From Brevibacterium spongiae (GTDB lineage Bacteria > Actinomycetota > Actinomycetes > Actinomycetales > Brevibacteriaceae): a stretch of 64,000 nucleotides of DNA. The translations under genes and the position numbers were made by a program. Below are positions 1 to 8,333 of this stretch, one piece after another. The stretch's first letter is position 1; each line of letters opens with the position of its first letter. The stretch covers positions 2,108,001 through 2,172,000 of the forward strand of contig NZ_CP093443.1 in assembly GCF_026168515.1 (NCBI RefSeq). The letters are read 5' to 3'. The notes under the pieces are model-generated. The model was not told the DNA's origin and did no database searches. It worked only from the letters and a program-made list of their open reading frames with translations.

Positions 1-764
1 TTCCGCGCCCGTTTGGCGTGGGTGGCAGCGTCCCCGGCGGAGAACCACAACATGATCGCAATGAGCGACATCCAGGCCACGGTGAGCGGGGCCGGCCGTT
101 CGCCGGCCAGCAGCGGGGTGATGACCGACCAGCCGATGAAGCCGATGGCGATGATGCGTCCGACCCAGCTGGCCACGATCGTGCCCAGGTACTGGGAGCC
201 GGTGATGCGCCACATGATCGCCTGCAGCGCCCACCCGCCGTCGAGAGGGATGCCCGGCAGCAGGTTGATGGCGCCGAGGGCGACATTGGCGAAGGTGACC
301 GCGATGAGCAGCAGCCATGGCACCGAGGTGGGGCTTGCCGCGCTCAGGCACCACCATCCCAGCAGGGCGAGGACGATGTTGACGATGGGGCCGACGATCG
401 AGATCACGAAGCTCGTCATCGCGGCCTTGTCGCGCGGATTGTCCATCTGGGGTTCGAAGCGGGTGAAGCCGCCCCAGATGTTCAGCTCGATGGCGGCGAC
501 CTTCTGACCGTAGAACTGCCCGGCCACGCCGTGAGCGAGTTCGTGGAGGAACACCGAGGCGAAGAGCAGCACCGCATAGGCGAACGCGACGAACCATGCG
601 CCGATGCCCAGATCCGGTCGCACCTGGTTGAGCCACGGTGTGAAGAGGATCGTAATGACGATGGCGGCGAGGAACCACGACCACGCCAGAATCACCGGTG
701 CGCCGAGGACGGTGCCAAGACGCAGACCCGATGAGGCACCGGGCTGGTGGTTTTTCGCGGCCAT
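1..764 (-). CDS. Site-2 protease family protein (M50 metalloprotease), 3' end outside the window
   Basis: About 254 residues are visible before the gene runs off the left edge. The zinc motif HELAHG lies near residue 74, inside a hydrophobic helix, and the second metal motif LLPGIPLDGG near residue 170; together they mark an S2P/M50 intramembrane metalloprotease (Rv2625c/SpoIVFB-like group). Several membrane helices surround them. The ATG at 764 follows a GGAGGAAT ribosome site. It faces away from the RecB-like gene at 892. Whether a C-terminal CBS domain pair follows, as in many relatives, cannot be seen. Substrate unknown. Confidence 0.88.
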   Translation of the reverse strand, partial: MAAKNHQPGASSGLRLGTVLGAPVILAWSWFLAAIVITILFTPWLNQVRPDLGIGAWFVAFAYAVLLFASVFLHELAHGVAGQFYGQKVAAIELNIWGGFTRFEPQMDNPRDKAAMTSFVISIVGPIVNIVLALLGWWCLSAASPTSVPWLLLIAVTFANVALGAINLLPGIPLDGGWALQAIMWRITGSQYLGTIVASWVGRIIAIGFIGWSVITPLLAGERPAPLTVAWMSLIAIMLWFSAGDAATHAKRAR

Positions 765-891
765 GGAAGGGATTCCTCCGGTCGATGTCGAGGTGAGCGG
801 ACCACTGTGGGTCGGTAACTCAGCCTAACAGCGACACAGTGCCGGGCGCTGGTCGCCACGACGTGTCAGGGCGGGTCGTTACAGTGGTGAT

Positions 892-1701
892 ATGGCCGAG
901 CTCACCAGTCTCTCGCCCTCCCGGGCCAACGACTTCATCCAATGTCCTCTGAAGTTCCGCTTCCGCAGCATCGACAAGCTGCCGGAACCGCCCTCGCAGG
1001 CGGCCTTCCGCGGCACCGTCGTCCATTCCGTGCTCGAGAAGCTGTTCACCGCGCCGGCCGCGGAGCGCACCGCCGAACTGGCCCAGTCGATGCTCATGCC
1101 CGCCTGGGACGAACTCGTGGAGAAGGATCCGGAGGTGCTCGACATCTTCACCGCTGAATCGGAGAAGGAGACGTTCTTCACATCGGCGCGTCGCCTCATC
1201 GATTCCTATTTCGTCCTCGAGTTCCCCGAGCACCTCGAGCCCGAGGAGACGGAGAAGTACGTGCGCACGACGCTTGACAACGGGCTCGAGCTGCGCGGGT
1301 TCATCGATCGGGTCGATGTCGCCCCCGGTGGGGAGACCAGGCTCGTCGACTACAAGACGGGCAAGCAGCCGAAACCGCAGTACGGTCGGGAGGCGAAGTT
1401 CCAGATGGGCTTCTACGCCCTCGTCGTCTACCGGCTCTCGGGAGAGCTCGTCCACACGCTGCAGCTGATGTACCTCGGTTCGCGCAGCGTGCTCAAATCG
1501 CACCCGACGATGGCCGAGGTCGAGCAGACGGAGTTCGAGATCGATGCCATCTGGAAGGACATCATCGCCTCCGCCGAGGCGGATCGGTGGCGGCCGAAGA
1601 AGTCACCGCTGTGCAATTGGTGCACTTTCAAACCGCTGTGCCCGGCCTGGGGAAACACCGCCCCGCCGACCCCGGAGATCACGAAGATCGTCGGCGCCTG
1701 A
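892..1701 (+). CDS. RecB family PD-(D/E)XK nuclease with C-terminal Fe-S cysteines
   Basis: A 269-residue protein of the stand-alone RecB/Cas4-like nuclease family. Seen: the FRGTVVHSVLEKL helix carrying the metal-binding His, GFIDRVD with the active-site Asp, and LVDYKTGKQ (the D...YKTG core). The C-terminal CNWCTFKPLC cysteines fit the Fe-S cluster known in AddB/Cas4-type relatives. It probably acts in DNA repair, substrate unknown. Actinobacterial relatives (M. tuberculosis Rv2119 group) lie in the same PAC2/mshC neighbourhood. No Shine-Dalgarno precedes the ATG; TACAGT ends 6 nt before it, so the mRNA may be leaderless. Confidence 0.88.
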   Translation: MAELTSLSPSRANDFIQCPLKFRFRSIDKLPEPPSQAAFRGTVVHSVLEKLFTAPAAERTAELAQSMLMPAWDELVEKDPEVLDIFTAESEKETFFTSARRLIDSYFVLEFPEHLEPEETEKYVRTTLDNGLELRGFIDRVDVAPGGETRLVDYKTGKQPKPQYGREAKFQMGFYALVVYRLSGELVHTLQLMYLGSRSVLKSHPTMAEVEQTEFEIDAIWKDIIASAEADRWRPKKSPLCNWCTFKPLCPAWGNTAPPTPEITKIVGA

Positions 1702-1716
1702 GGCGCCCGACCCGGT

Positions 1717-2391
1717 TCAGACGGAGCTGCGCTGGGCCAGCCGACGCAGATCCTCGACGGTGCGGCCCTCGAGGCTGTCCCACAGGATCCGGCCCGGTCG
1801 TGCTTCGAGGTCGACGAGATGCGGGATGCCCACGGCGATGGTCCCCGCCGCCTCGGCACTGGCCAGGCCCGGCTTCGAGTCCTCGAGTGCGACGCAATCG
1901 CCCGGGGCGAGGTCGAGCAGGGCGGCACCCTTGAGATAGGGCTCGGGATCGGGCTTGCCGGCGGAGACTTCGTCACCGGCGATGAGCCCTGCGAAGCTGC
2001 CTGCGGGGCAGCTGGCGATGACCGCCTCGGCGAGTCGGCGGTAGGACATCGTGACCATGACGTTGGGGATCCCCGCCGCTGTCAGTTCTGCGAGCAGGTC
2101 CAGTGCCCCCGGGCGGAACGGCACGGAGGTGCGGATCGCGTCGATCACTGTGCTCATGAGGGTCTCGACGATGTCGTCGACCGGCAGGTCGAGGCCGGCG
2201 TCCTGCATCATCGCCGCCGAGGTGGTCAGTTCGTTGCCGACGAATTCGAGTCCCTGCTCTTCCGACCAGGGAAGCCCGTGAGCGTTCATCAGCTCGGTTT
2301 CGGCTCTGATCCAGTACGGTTCCGTATCGACCAGGGTTCCGTCCATATCCCAGAGGACTGCGGCAGGTTCGGCTGAGGCAGAATTCGTCAT
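1717..2391 (-). CDS. HAD family phosphatase (beta-phosphoglucomutase-like)
   Basis: A 224-residue haloacid dehalogenase-superfamily hydrolase. Motif I is WDMDGTLVDTEP with the nucleophile Asp, motif II is the TMS segment, motif III Lys is in GKPDPEPYL, and motif IV is ALEDSKPG. The alpha-helical cap after motif I is of the beta-PGM/gph subgroup, so the substrate is a small phosphorylated metabolite that cannot be named. I use the ATG at 2391, not the upstream in-frame ATG: it lies just before the HAD core and follows TACGCT by 6 nt. The gene is divergent from the PAC2 gene with only 22 bp between start codons. Confidence 0.88.
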   Translation of the reverse strand: MTNSASAEPAAVLWDMDGTLVDTEPYWIRAETELMNAHGLPWSEEQGLEFVGNELTTSAAMMQDAGLDLPVDDIVETLMSTVIDAIRTSVPFRPGALDLLAELTAAGIPNVMVTMSYRRLAEAVIASCPAGSFAGLIAGDEVSAGKPDPEPYLKGAALLDLAPGDCVALEDSKPGLASAEAAGTIAVGIPHLVDLEARPGRILWDSLEGRTVEDLRRLAQRSSV

Positions 2392-2397
2392 AGTGCC

Positions 2398-2407
2398 AGC
2401 GTAGTCT
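2398..2407. promoter_or_regulatory. Overlapping divergent -10 elements for two leaderless genes
   Basis: TACGCT on the minus strand (2403-2398) lies 6 nt before the HAD start and TAGTCT on the plus strand (2402-2407) lies 6 nt before the PAC2 start. The two hexamers share the TA step at 2402-2403. Neither gene has a Shine-Dalgarno. Inference: a symmetric bidirectional promoter giving leaderless transcripts both ways. Confidence 0.5.
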
Positions 2408-2413
2408 TGAACC

Positions 2414-3244
2414 ATGAGCTTTCTTCCATCCGGGTCCGGGGCACTCGTGTTCATCGCCTTCGAAGGTCAGGATGCCGATGCTTCCGAAGCGGCGAGTTCG
2501 CTGGCCAAGGATCTCGTCGAAGTCTGGGCGCTGAACGACGCGGAGATCCTCGACACCGACGGGTTCTACGAATTCCGCTTCTCCGAACCGGAGATCCTCC
2601 GCGACGAGGACGGCACCGCATCGATCGCCTGGCCGGGCATCGCCGTCCATCGCGGCCATCACGGCGGACTGCCGGTGACCATCATCCACGGTCATGAGCC
2701 GGGGCTGAAATGGCGGGAGTTCCTCTCCCTCATCCTCGGCCAGATCGGGCCGGACGATGCGGTCGTCCTCCTCGGTTCACTCCACGCGGAAGTGCCGCAC
2801 ACCCGCCCGCTGCCGGTCGTCGCGAACACCGAGGATCGGGCGCTGGCCCATGAACTCGACATCGACGCCAACGGCTATGAGGGCCCGATCGGCATCCTCG
2901 GCCTCCTCGGGGTCGCCTGTCAGTGGCGGAATCTGCGTGCCGTCAACCTGTGGGTCGGAGTGCCCGACTACCTTGCCGACTCCCCCTCGCCGAAGGCGGA
3001 GCTCGCCTTGGCGAAGGCGGTCGAGCACTATGCGGAGATCGAAGTCGACATCCATGTCCTCGAAGAGGAGAGCCGTGCGTGGGAGCTCGGTGCCGATGAG
3101 CTCGTCTCCCTCAATCCGCGGCTGGCCGAACTCGTTCGAGCGCTGGAAGAGGGAACCGACTCCGCCGAACTGCCCGAAGCCAGCGGAGACGCCATCGCGG
3201 CCGAGTTCGAACGCTATCTGCGCAAACGCGGCCGCGACCGATAG
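2414..3244 (+). CDS. PAC2 family protein
   Basis: A 276-residue protein of the PAC2 family (proteasome-assembly-chaperone-2-like fold), similar to the actinobacterial M. tuberculosis Rv2125 group. Seen: an N-terminal alpha/beta region, a central GxxLLGSLHAEVPHTRP stretch, GILGLLGVACQW, and a C-terminal acidic helical part. The bacterial function is not established. It is probably monocistronic and convergent with mshC, and the family is usually found near mshC in actinobacteria. The start is supported by TAGTCT 6 nt upstream and the lack of coding signal before it. Confidence 0.85.
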   Translation: MSFLPSGSGALVFIAFEGQDADASEAASSLAKDLVEVWALNDAEILDTDGFYEFRFSEPEILRDEDGTASIAWPGIAVHRGHHGGLPVTIIHGHEPGLKWREFLSLILGQIGPDDAVVLLGSLHAEVPHTRPLPVVANTEDRALAHELDIDANGYEGPIGILGLLGVACQWRNLRAVNLWVGVPDYLADSPSPKAELALAKAVEHYAEIEVDIHVLEEESRAWELGADELVSLNPRLAELVRALEEGTDSAELPEASGDAIAAEFERYLRKRGRDR

Positions 3245-3313
3245 CGACGCATCTCAGCCGAACAGGCGAGGTCTCAGTCGAGCAGACGGAATCTCGGCCT
3301 CCCTGGCCGAATC
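3245..3313. repeat. Short degenerate CTCAG repeats between convergent genes
   Basis: The gap between the PAC2 and mshC stop codons holds three imperfect copies of a roughly 19-20 bp unit of the form tctcagtcgagcagacgg. The last copy abuts the mshC stop (TCA on the plus strand). No gene or clear terminator hairpin is visible. Confidence 0.5.
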
Positions 3314-4573
3314 TCAGTCGAGGAGACGAATTCCCAGCAGCGCGTCGACGGCGTCGGCGACCCGGTCACCGCTGACAGAGGCGGTGGCCGAGGGCTCGGA
3401 GTCTGCGTAGTGGTCGGCCCACTCGTCGAGGATTCCCAGCGCACGCGGGCTGTCGAGGTCGTCGGTGAGTGCTTCGCGGAGCAGACCGATGATGTGTCCG
3501 CGCAGGCCCTCGCGGCATTCGGACTCGCATTTCGCCGCATGCCGCCACGCGTCCAGACGGGCGGAGGCGGTCTCGAGCTGCTCTTCGGTGAAGCTCCAGT
3601 CGCTGCGGTAGTGGTTGGACAGGATCACGGTCCGAATGACCATCGGGTCGACTCCGCGTTCGCGCAGCTGTGAGACGAGCACGAGGTTGCCCTTGGACTT
3701 GCTCATCTTCTCGCCGTCGAGACCGACCATGCCGGTGTGCATGTAGGTCTTGGCCATCGGGGTGTCCCGCCAGGCCGCGGCGTGTGCTGCGCTCATCTCG
3801 TGGTGCGGGAAGATCAGATCGTTTCCACCGCCCTGCACATCGACCGGCAGGCCCGCGTACTTGTCGACGATGACGGTGCATTCGACGTGCCAGCCGGGCC
3901 GCCCTCGGCCCAGCGAGCCTCCGTCCCACGCCGGTTCGCCCTCACGTTCGGCACGCCACAGCAGCGGATCGATCGGGTTGTCCTTGCCCGGTGTGTCCGG
4001 GTCGCCGCCGCGTTCGGCGGACAGCGCCGCCATCGTCTTCTCATCGTCATGGCTGACGGTGCCGAAGGGTGGGGTGATCGGGGTCGACACCCGGTAGTAG
4101 ACGTCGCCGTTGTCCAGTGTGTAGGCGGCACCCTTGGCGACGAGGTCCTCAACGGCCGCGGCGATCTCGGCGACCGTCTCGACGACGCCGATGAAGCTCT
4201 GCGGCGGGATCACCCGCAGTGCCTCCATGTCCTCGCGGTAGAGCTGGATCTGGGAGGAGGCGAGCTCGCGCCAGTCGACTCCGGTGGCGTCGGCCCTCTC
4301 CAGCAGCGGATCGTCGACATCGGTGGTGTTCTGCACGTAGTTGACGTCGAGTCCGGCATCACGCCAGATGCGGTTGAGCAGGTCGAAGGCCACATAGGTG
4401 GCGGCGTGACCGAGATGCGTCGCATCGTAGGGAGTGATCCCGCACACGTAGAGGCGAGCGGTCTGCTCGCGGCCGCGCAGACGACGCGGGCTGCGGGTGC
4501 TCGTGTCGAAGACCGTGGGCACCTTGCCGGTGCTGGTCAGACGGGGCAGTTGAGGTTCGGGCCATGACTTCAC
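3314..4573 (-). CDS. mshC: Cysteine--1-D-myo-inosityl 2-amino-2-deoxy-alpha-D-glucopyranoside ligase (mycothiol synthesis)
   Basis: MshC joins L-cysteine to GlcN-Ins in the ATP-dependent third step of mycothiol biosynthesis. The 419-residue protein is a class I aminoacyl-tRNA synthetase-like enzyme. YVCGITPYDATHLGHA carries the zinc Cys and the HIGH-type motif, and KMSKSKGNLV is the KMSKS loop. It lacks the long C-terminal extension of CysS and has the GITPYD signature of MshC. I choose the GTG at 4573 (reads M-K-S-W-P, the usual MshC N-terminus) because TAGGCT lies 7 nt upstream; another GTG is at 4579. It lies downstream of the SCO1664-type gene on the same strand. Confidence 0.95.
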   Translation of the reverse strand: MKSWPEPQLPRLTSTGKVPTVFDTSTRSPRRLRGREQTARLYVCGITPYDATHLGHAATYVAFDLLNRIWRDAGLDVNYVQNTTDVDDPLLERADATGVDWRELASSQIQLYREDMEALRVIPPQSFIGVVETVAEIAAAVEDLVAKGAAYTLDNGDVYYRVSTPITPPFGTVSHDDEKTMAALSAERGGDPDTPGKDNPIDPLLWRAEREGEPAWDGGSLGRGRPGWHVECTVIVDKYAGLPVDVQGGGNDLIFPHHEMSAAHAAAWRDTPMAKTYMHTGMVGLDGEKMSKSKGNLVLVSQLRERGVDPMVIRTVILSNHYRSDWSFTEEQLETASARLDAWRHAAKCESECREGLRGHIIGLLREALTDDLDSPRALGILDEWADHYADSEPSATASVSGDRVADAVDALLGIRLLD

Positions 4574-4580
4574 GGCCACC

Positions 4581-4586
4581 AGCCTA
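4581..4586 (-). promoter_or_regulatory. Candidate -10 element of mshC
   Basis: TAGGCT on the minus strand ends 7 nt before the GTG at 4573. No ribosome site is visible, so a leaderless mshC transcript is likely. This placement decides between the two in-frame GTG codons. Confidence 0.45.
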
Positions 4587-4657
4587 ACCGAGAGTCAGGC
4601 GTTCGGCACTTCACTGCGAAAGCGGCCGAAGCGAACCCTGCCACGGGATGTGTGTCC

Positions 4658-5473
4658 TCAGATGGGCGGCCAGGGGATGGCTGTGCGGTTCTCGGGTGCT
4701 TCGGGGAAGAACTCCGCTGTGAGAAGAGTCTCGGCGCGCCCGCGCAGCGCTGCGATCTCCGTCGTCGACAGGCAGTCGGAGAGTCGGTTCTGCAGGGCCT
4801 GGCCCATGTCGACGATCTCTTCGAGGGCATCGATCTCCTCGGCCTGGAAGGAGGTGCGGGCGAAGCCCCACAGCACGGTGCGCAGCTTCTCCTCGTGGTG
4901 GAAGGTCAGACCGTTGTCGATGCCGAAGATTCCGACATCCCGCGCATCGGTGCTCGGCAGGGCGCTGCCGGTGATGACGTGGCCGGCCTTCCGGTCGGCA
5001 TTGTTGGCGAGCAGGTCGAAGAAGGCGATGGCCCGCAGGCCTTCGCCGACCGCATGGGACAGGACCAGGTCGCGCCCGTCCTCGGTGCGCAGAGCGAAGA
5101 TCGGGGTGTGGTCGGCCGGGATCGTCTGGACCGAGGTCAGGGTCACCGCCTCATCGTCGTCAGAGGCCTCGATGTAGGCCTGCAGGGAGCCTGGACCGGC
5201 GGGCAGATCGTGGCGGAGGACCGTGGGCGGGACGACGTCGAGGCCGAGTGAGTCGCTGAGCCGGAAAGCCGCGACCTCGCGCAGGGCCAGGGTCGCTTCT
5301 GGGAAGTCGTGCAGCGGTCGTTCCCCGGAGATCGGCTTGTACACGGCTTTGATCGCTCGACCTGCCTGTTCGATGACGAGCAGGCGGGTGTCGTTGCTGG
5401 CCCGCGGGATCGCGCCCATCTCCGTCCACTCCCCCGCGGTCAGAGCGTCGAGGAGAAAGCTGTGGTCCATCAC
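4658..5473 (-). CDS. SCO1664 family protein with an atypical (PI3K/HipA-like) kinase fold
   Basis: A 271-residue member of the conserved actinobacterial SCO1664 family (TIGR03843). Key positions of a PI3K/HipA-type kinase are present: AVYKP (K46), REVAAF (E66), the catalytic-loop-like DLLANNADRKAGHV (D153, N157, D160, R161, K162, H165) and metal-binding IDNGLTFH (D186). The natural substrate is unknown. It sits 3 nt downstream of the DUF3090 gene and just upstream of mshC, all on the minus strand, a widely kept order. Activity is inferred from residues only. Confidence 0.85.
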   Translation of the reverse strand: MMDHSFLLDALTAGEWTEMGAIPRASNDTRLLVIEQAGRAIKAVYKPISGERPLHDFPEATLALREVAAFRLSDSLGLDVVPPTVLRHDLPAGPGSLQAYIEASDDDEAVTLTSVQTIPADHTPIFALRTEDGRDLVLSHAVGEGLRAIAFFDLLANNADRKAGHVITGSALPSTDARDVGIFGIDNGLTFHHEEKLRTVLWGFARTSFQAEEIDALEEIVDMGQALQNRLSDCLSTTEIAALRGRAETLLTAEFFPEAPENRTAIPWPPI

Positions 5474-5476
5474 GGT

Positions 5477-6040
5477 TCAGGCGCGCGGGATCCCATTGGC
5501 CCGCGGACACAGGTGCCCGTCGGGTTCGAGCGGCAGCGAGCAGAACGGGCAGTCCCCGCGCCCTGCCCCGACGACCTGTTCGCCGCGACGGGAGAACTCT
5601 CGGGCGGCTGCGGCGTCGAGGACGACACGCAGCACTTCGCGTTCGACCTCGTCGTCGTCCGGGTCCGCAGAGGTCCCGGCCTGTGCGTCCGCCTCGGTGA
5701 GTTCGAAGCATTCGATGACGAGCTCGTGTTTGACCGTATCCCATCCCAGGCTCATGGTGCCGACGCGGAATTCGGGTTCGATGGGCACATTGAGCCCGGC
5801 ATTGTCGATCCGGTCATCCAACGCTGTCTGCGGCACCCGTGCGGCAGGATCCTTGACCATGACCATGTCGAGCAGCTCGGTGATCCGATCGGCGAGGATC
5901 TCCACCTGCTCCTTCTCCACCACGACGGTCGTGAGCGCGCTGCCGGACTTCGCCTGGAGGAGGAAGGTCCTCTCCCCCGGCAGTCCGATCGTGCCGACGA
6001 CGAAACGGTCAGGTGCGGGGTGGTCGTAGAGAGCTGCCAT
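5477..6040 (-). CDS. DUF3090 family protein with C-terminal zinc-ribbon
   Basis: A 187-residue protein of the actinobacterial DUF3090 family (TIGR03847). The N-terminal two thirds are beta-rich; the C-terminus has CPFC...GHLCPRANG, a probable zinc knuckle. Function unknown. The family occurs with SCO1664, MSMEG_4193 and mshC genes, which suggests a shared process. The start at 6040 lacks a Shine-Dalgarno and has TAGGCT 6 nt upstream, so it is probably leaderless. Divergent from the acidic small gene at 6098. Confidence 0.87.
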   Translation of the reverse strand: MAALYDHPAPDRFVVGTIGLPGERTFLLQAKSGSALTTVVVEKEQVEILADRITELLDMVMVKDPAARVPQTALDDRIDNAGLNVPIEPEFRVGTMSLGWDTVKHELVIECFELTEADAQAGTSADPDDDEVEREVLRVVLDAAAAREFSRRGEQVVGAGRGDCPFCSLPLEPDGHLCPRANGIPRA

Positions 6041-6046
6041 GTCTTC

Positions 6047-6091
6047 AGCCTAGTTCAAACCCTTACATGTGACTCCGGCCTGGGATACATT
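6047..6091. promoter_or_regulatory. Divergent leaderless promoter pair
   Basis: Minus strand: TAGGCT (6052-6047), 6 nt before the DUF3090 ATG. Plus strand: TACATT (6086-6091), 6 nt before the acidic-protein ATG. No ribosome site lies before either start. Inference from spacing only. Confidence 0.45.
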
Positions 6092-6097
6092 TGAGTC

Positions 6098-6361
6098 ATG
6101 AGCACTGATCCTCGTGAGGCCCTGGACGCATTCCTCGAAGCAGTGAGAGAGCACTACGCTGCATCCGCGCACCGCAACGGTGACCAAGACCCCCGAGTCG
6201 AAGCCGCTTATATGGCTTTGGCCGATGCCTTCGAAATCTACGAAGACGCGATCTACACCGCGTTCGACGAAGTGACTCCCTTCGAACTCTTCGACGACGT
6301 CGAGGATGCGAAGGACGATGACGACGATTTCATCATCGATGACGACGACGAGGACGAATGA
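6098..6361 (+). CDS. Small acidic protein, conserved in Micrococcales, function unknown
   Basis: An 87-residue protein with a helical N-terminal half (REALDAFLEAVREHYAAS) and a tail made almost only of Asp and Glu after residue 67. Similar small acidic proteins in Arthrobacter-type genomes are often labelled primosomal protein, which nothing in the sequence supports. Start at 6098, with TACATT 6 nt upstream and no Shine-Dalgarno. The acidic tail could bind a basic partner or act as a DNA mimic; that is speculation. Confidence 0.75.
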   Translation: MSTDPREALDAFLEAVREHYAASAHRNGDQDPRVEAAYMALADAFEIYEDAIYTAFDEVTPFELFDDVEDAKDDDDDFIIDDDDEDE

Positions 6362-6438
6362 CGCGGCCTCGCAGCTGGACCAGCCTCGCTGTTGACCCAG
6401 CGTCCCAACTCATCCAGCATCTCAACTGACGCAGCCGA

Positions 6439-7338
6439 TCAGGAGATCTGGTCGAGCACCTCGGCGATCTCCTCGGCCAGTTCGACCTCGCTGCTGGTGA
6501 TCTCGGCCAGCTGAGCCGGTGTTCGCGGCGAGACCAGCGAACAGGCGATGCCCTGGTGCCGGTTGAATGCCAAGGCGATATCGGTCGTCGACACGCCCAA
6601 GGCGGCAGCGGCCTTCCGGACCCCGGCGAGCACCCGGTTCGACCGGTCATCGAGATAAGCGCCGACATAGTCGCCGAGTTCGCCGGCCAGACGAGAATCG
6701 GACGGTGTCGACGCGGCATATTTGTCGGTGAGCACTCCGCGGCCCAGCCCGGCGCCGGCGATGAGTGAGACTCCGGCGTAGTCGGCGGCAGGGATGAGAT
6801 CGTCTTCGGCGTCCCTGTTGAGCAGCGAGTATTCGGCGACGGCGCAGGCGATCGGAATCCCGGCTCCGCGCATCTCCGCGAGCTGCCACCCGGTGTGGTG
6901 GGAGACTCCCACGTAGCGGATCTTGCCCAGAGTCAGCAGCGTATCGATCGCCGAGGCGGTCTCCGACCGATCGACGTCGGTGTCGAAGACATCGAGGACG
7001 AGTACGTCGAGGTGGCTGCGTCCGGTCGTGCGCAGCAGGAAGTCCACCTGGGACAGGATGCGCGCCCGCCCGAGTCCGACCTCGATATGGTCCGCATCAC
7101 TCATGGACACGCCCACACGGGCCATGACCAGGATCTCTTCGGGAAGTCTCAGCTCCCCCAGGACCGACGCCGCGACCGTGGCCGAACTTGGCAGCTCGAT
7201 AAGGTTCCCACCAGCACTTATATAGTCGTCGACGAGAAGTTGAGCGGTCCGGTCGTCGACCCGGTGCCCCCATTCGAAGGTTCCGAGACCCACATCGCTG
7301 ACGTCAAGACCGGTGGTGCCGAGGCGTTGGTGCTTCAT
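6439..7338 (-). CDS. Aldo/keto reductase-like protein lacking the catalytic tetrad
   Basis: A 299-residue (alpha/beta)8 aldo/keto reductase homologue: DVGLGTFEWG at the N-terminus, LGKIRYVGVSHHTGWQLAE in the middle, and VSLIAGAGLGRGVLTDKY. The catalytic Asp-Tyr-Lys-His positions are all changed: the usual FIDTA..YG reads LIELPSSAT (Asp to Glu48, Tyr to Ala53), the usual TKVG reads ARVG (Lys to Arg74), and the His position reads LVLDVFD (Asp116). It is unlikely to be a normal oxidoreductase. The reading frame is intact, so it may be a binding or regulatory paralogue. It lies between the DUF3090/SCO1664 pair and uppP. Confidence 0.85.
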   Translation of the reverse strand: MKHQRLGTTGLDVSDVGLGTFEWGHRVDDRTAQLLVDDYISAGGNLIELPSSATVAASVLGELRLPEEILVMARVGVSMSDADHIEVGLGRARILSQVDFLLRTTGRSHLDVLVLDVFDTDVDRSETASAIDTLLTLGKIRYVGVSHHTGWQLAEMRGAGIPIACAVAEYSLLNRDAEDDLIPAADYAGVSLIAGAGLGRGVLTDKYAASTPSDSRLAGELGDYVGAYLDDRSNRVLAGVRKAAAALGVSTTDIALAFNRHQGIACSLVSPRTPAQLAEITSSEVELAEEIAEVLDQIS

Positions 7339-7407
7339 GCTTCTTGAGGTTACCTGATCAGGCGACTACCGTGGTTTCGTTCCCAACCCACATTCTCAAG
7401 GAGTCGT

Positions 7408-8241
7408 ATGTACGACTGGCTCGTCGCTGCCGTTCTCGGAATCGTGCAGGCACTCACCGAGTTCCTCCCGATCTCGTCCTCGGCGCATGTGCGCATCGTC
7501 GGCGAACTCATGCTGCCCGGTTCCGATCCCGGCGCCTTCTTCACCGCGATCATCCAGATCGGCACCGAAGCCGCCGTCATCGTCTACTTCTGGCACGATA
7601 TCGTCTCGATCATCTCCAAATGGTGCAAGGCCCTGGTCGGCAAGCACGATCGCAGAGATCCCGAGGTGCGCCTGGGCTGGCTGATCATCGTCGGCTCGAT
7701 TCCCATCGTCATCATCGGACTGCTGTTCCAGGACTACATCGAGGGCGCACTGCGCAGCCTGTGGATCACCGCGACGATGCTCATCGTCTTCGGCCTCATC
7801 ATCGGCCTCGCCGACTGGGTCGGCAAACGCCAGCGCACCCTCGACGACATGACCTGGGGACAGGGCATCCTGTACGGACTCGCGCAGGCCCTGGCCGTCA
7901 TCCCCGGCGTATCGCGTTCCGGCGGCACGATCATGGCCGGTCGGTTCATGGGCTTCGATCGCCCCTCGGCAGCCCGCTATTCCTTCCTGCTGGCGATCCC
8001 GGCCGTCGTCGGATCGGGCCTCTACGGGGTCTATCAGACACTCGGCAGCACCGATATGGTGCTCGGCTGGGGGCCGACGATCCTCGCCACGATCATCTCC
8101 TTCGGCCTCGGACTCGTCGTCATCCACTGGTTCCTGCGCTACGTCGAGACGAAGTCGTTCGCGATCTTCGTCTGGTACCGCGTGGCCTTGGGCATCGTGC
8201 TCTACATTCTGCTCGGCACCGGCGTCCTCGCCGCCGTCTGA
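7408..8241 (+). CDS. uppP: Undecaprenyl-diphosphate phosphatase
   Basis: A 277-residue membrane protein (BacA/UppP family) that recycles undecaprenyl pyrophosphate for cell-wall synthesis. The two signatures are present: LTEFLPISSSAHVRIV near residues 15-30 and PGVSRSGGTIMAGR near residue 170. About eight membrane helices and full length. AAGGAG lies 5-6 nt before the ATG. It is next to the MSMEG_4193-type phosphomutase gene, as in other actinobacteria (M. tuberculosis Rv2136c-Rv2135c), here convergent with it. Confidence 0.95.
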   Translation: MYDWLVAAVLGIVQALTEFLPISSSAHVRIVGELMLPGSDPGAFFTAIIQIGTEAAVIVYFWHDIVSIISKWCKALVGKHDRRDPEVRLGWLIIVGSIPIVIIGLLFQDYIEGALRSLWITATMLIVFGLIIGLADWVGKRQRTLDDMTWGQGILYGLAQALAVIPGVSRSGGTIMAGRFMGFDRPSAARYSFLLAIPAVVGSGLYGVYQTLGSTDMVLGWGPTILATIISFGLGLVVIHWFLRYVETKSFAIFVWYRVALGIVLYILLGTGVLAAV

Positions 8242-8333
8242 TCCCGGGTAGCCGAGCTCGGTCTTTAGCGAATCTGCTGAGCTCGGCCTTCAGCGAATCC
8301 TCTGAGTTCGGCCTTCATGCGCGGAGGCCGGGG
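8242..8333. repeat. Degenerate direct repeats between convergent genes
   Basis: The gap carries about three imperfect copies of a 24-25 bp unit resembling gctgagctcggccttcagcg. No gene, and no clear hairpin terminator. Confidence 0.5.

Noticed and set aside
13..734. Long plus-strand open frames over the left end
   Set aside because: They are antisense shadows of the M50 protease gene, whose HELAHG and LDGG motifs are on the minus strand; their protein is low-complexity Arg/Ala/Pro-rich.
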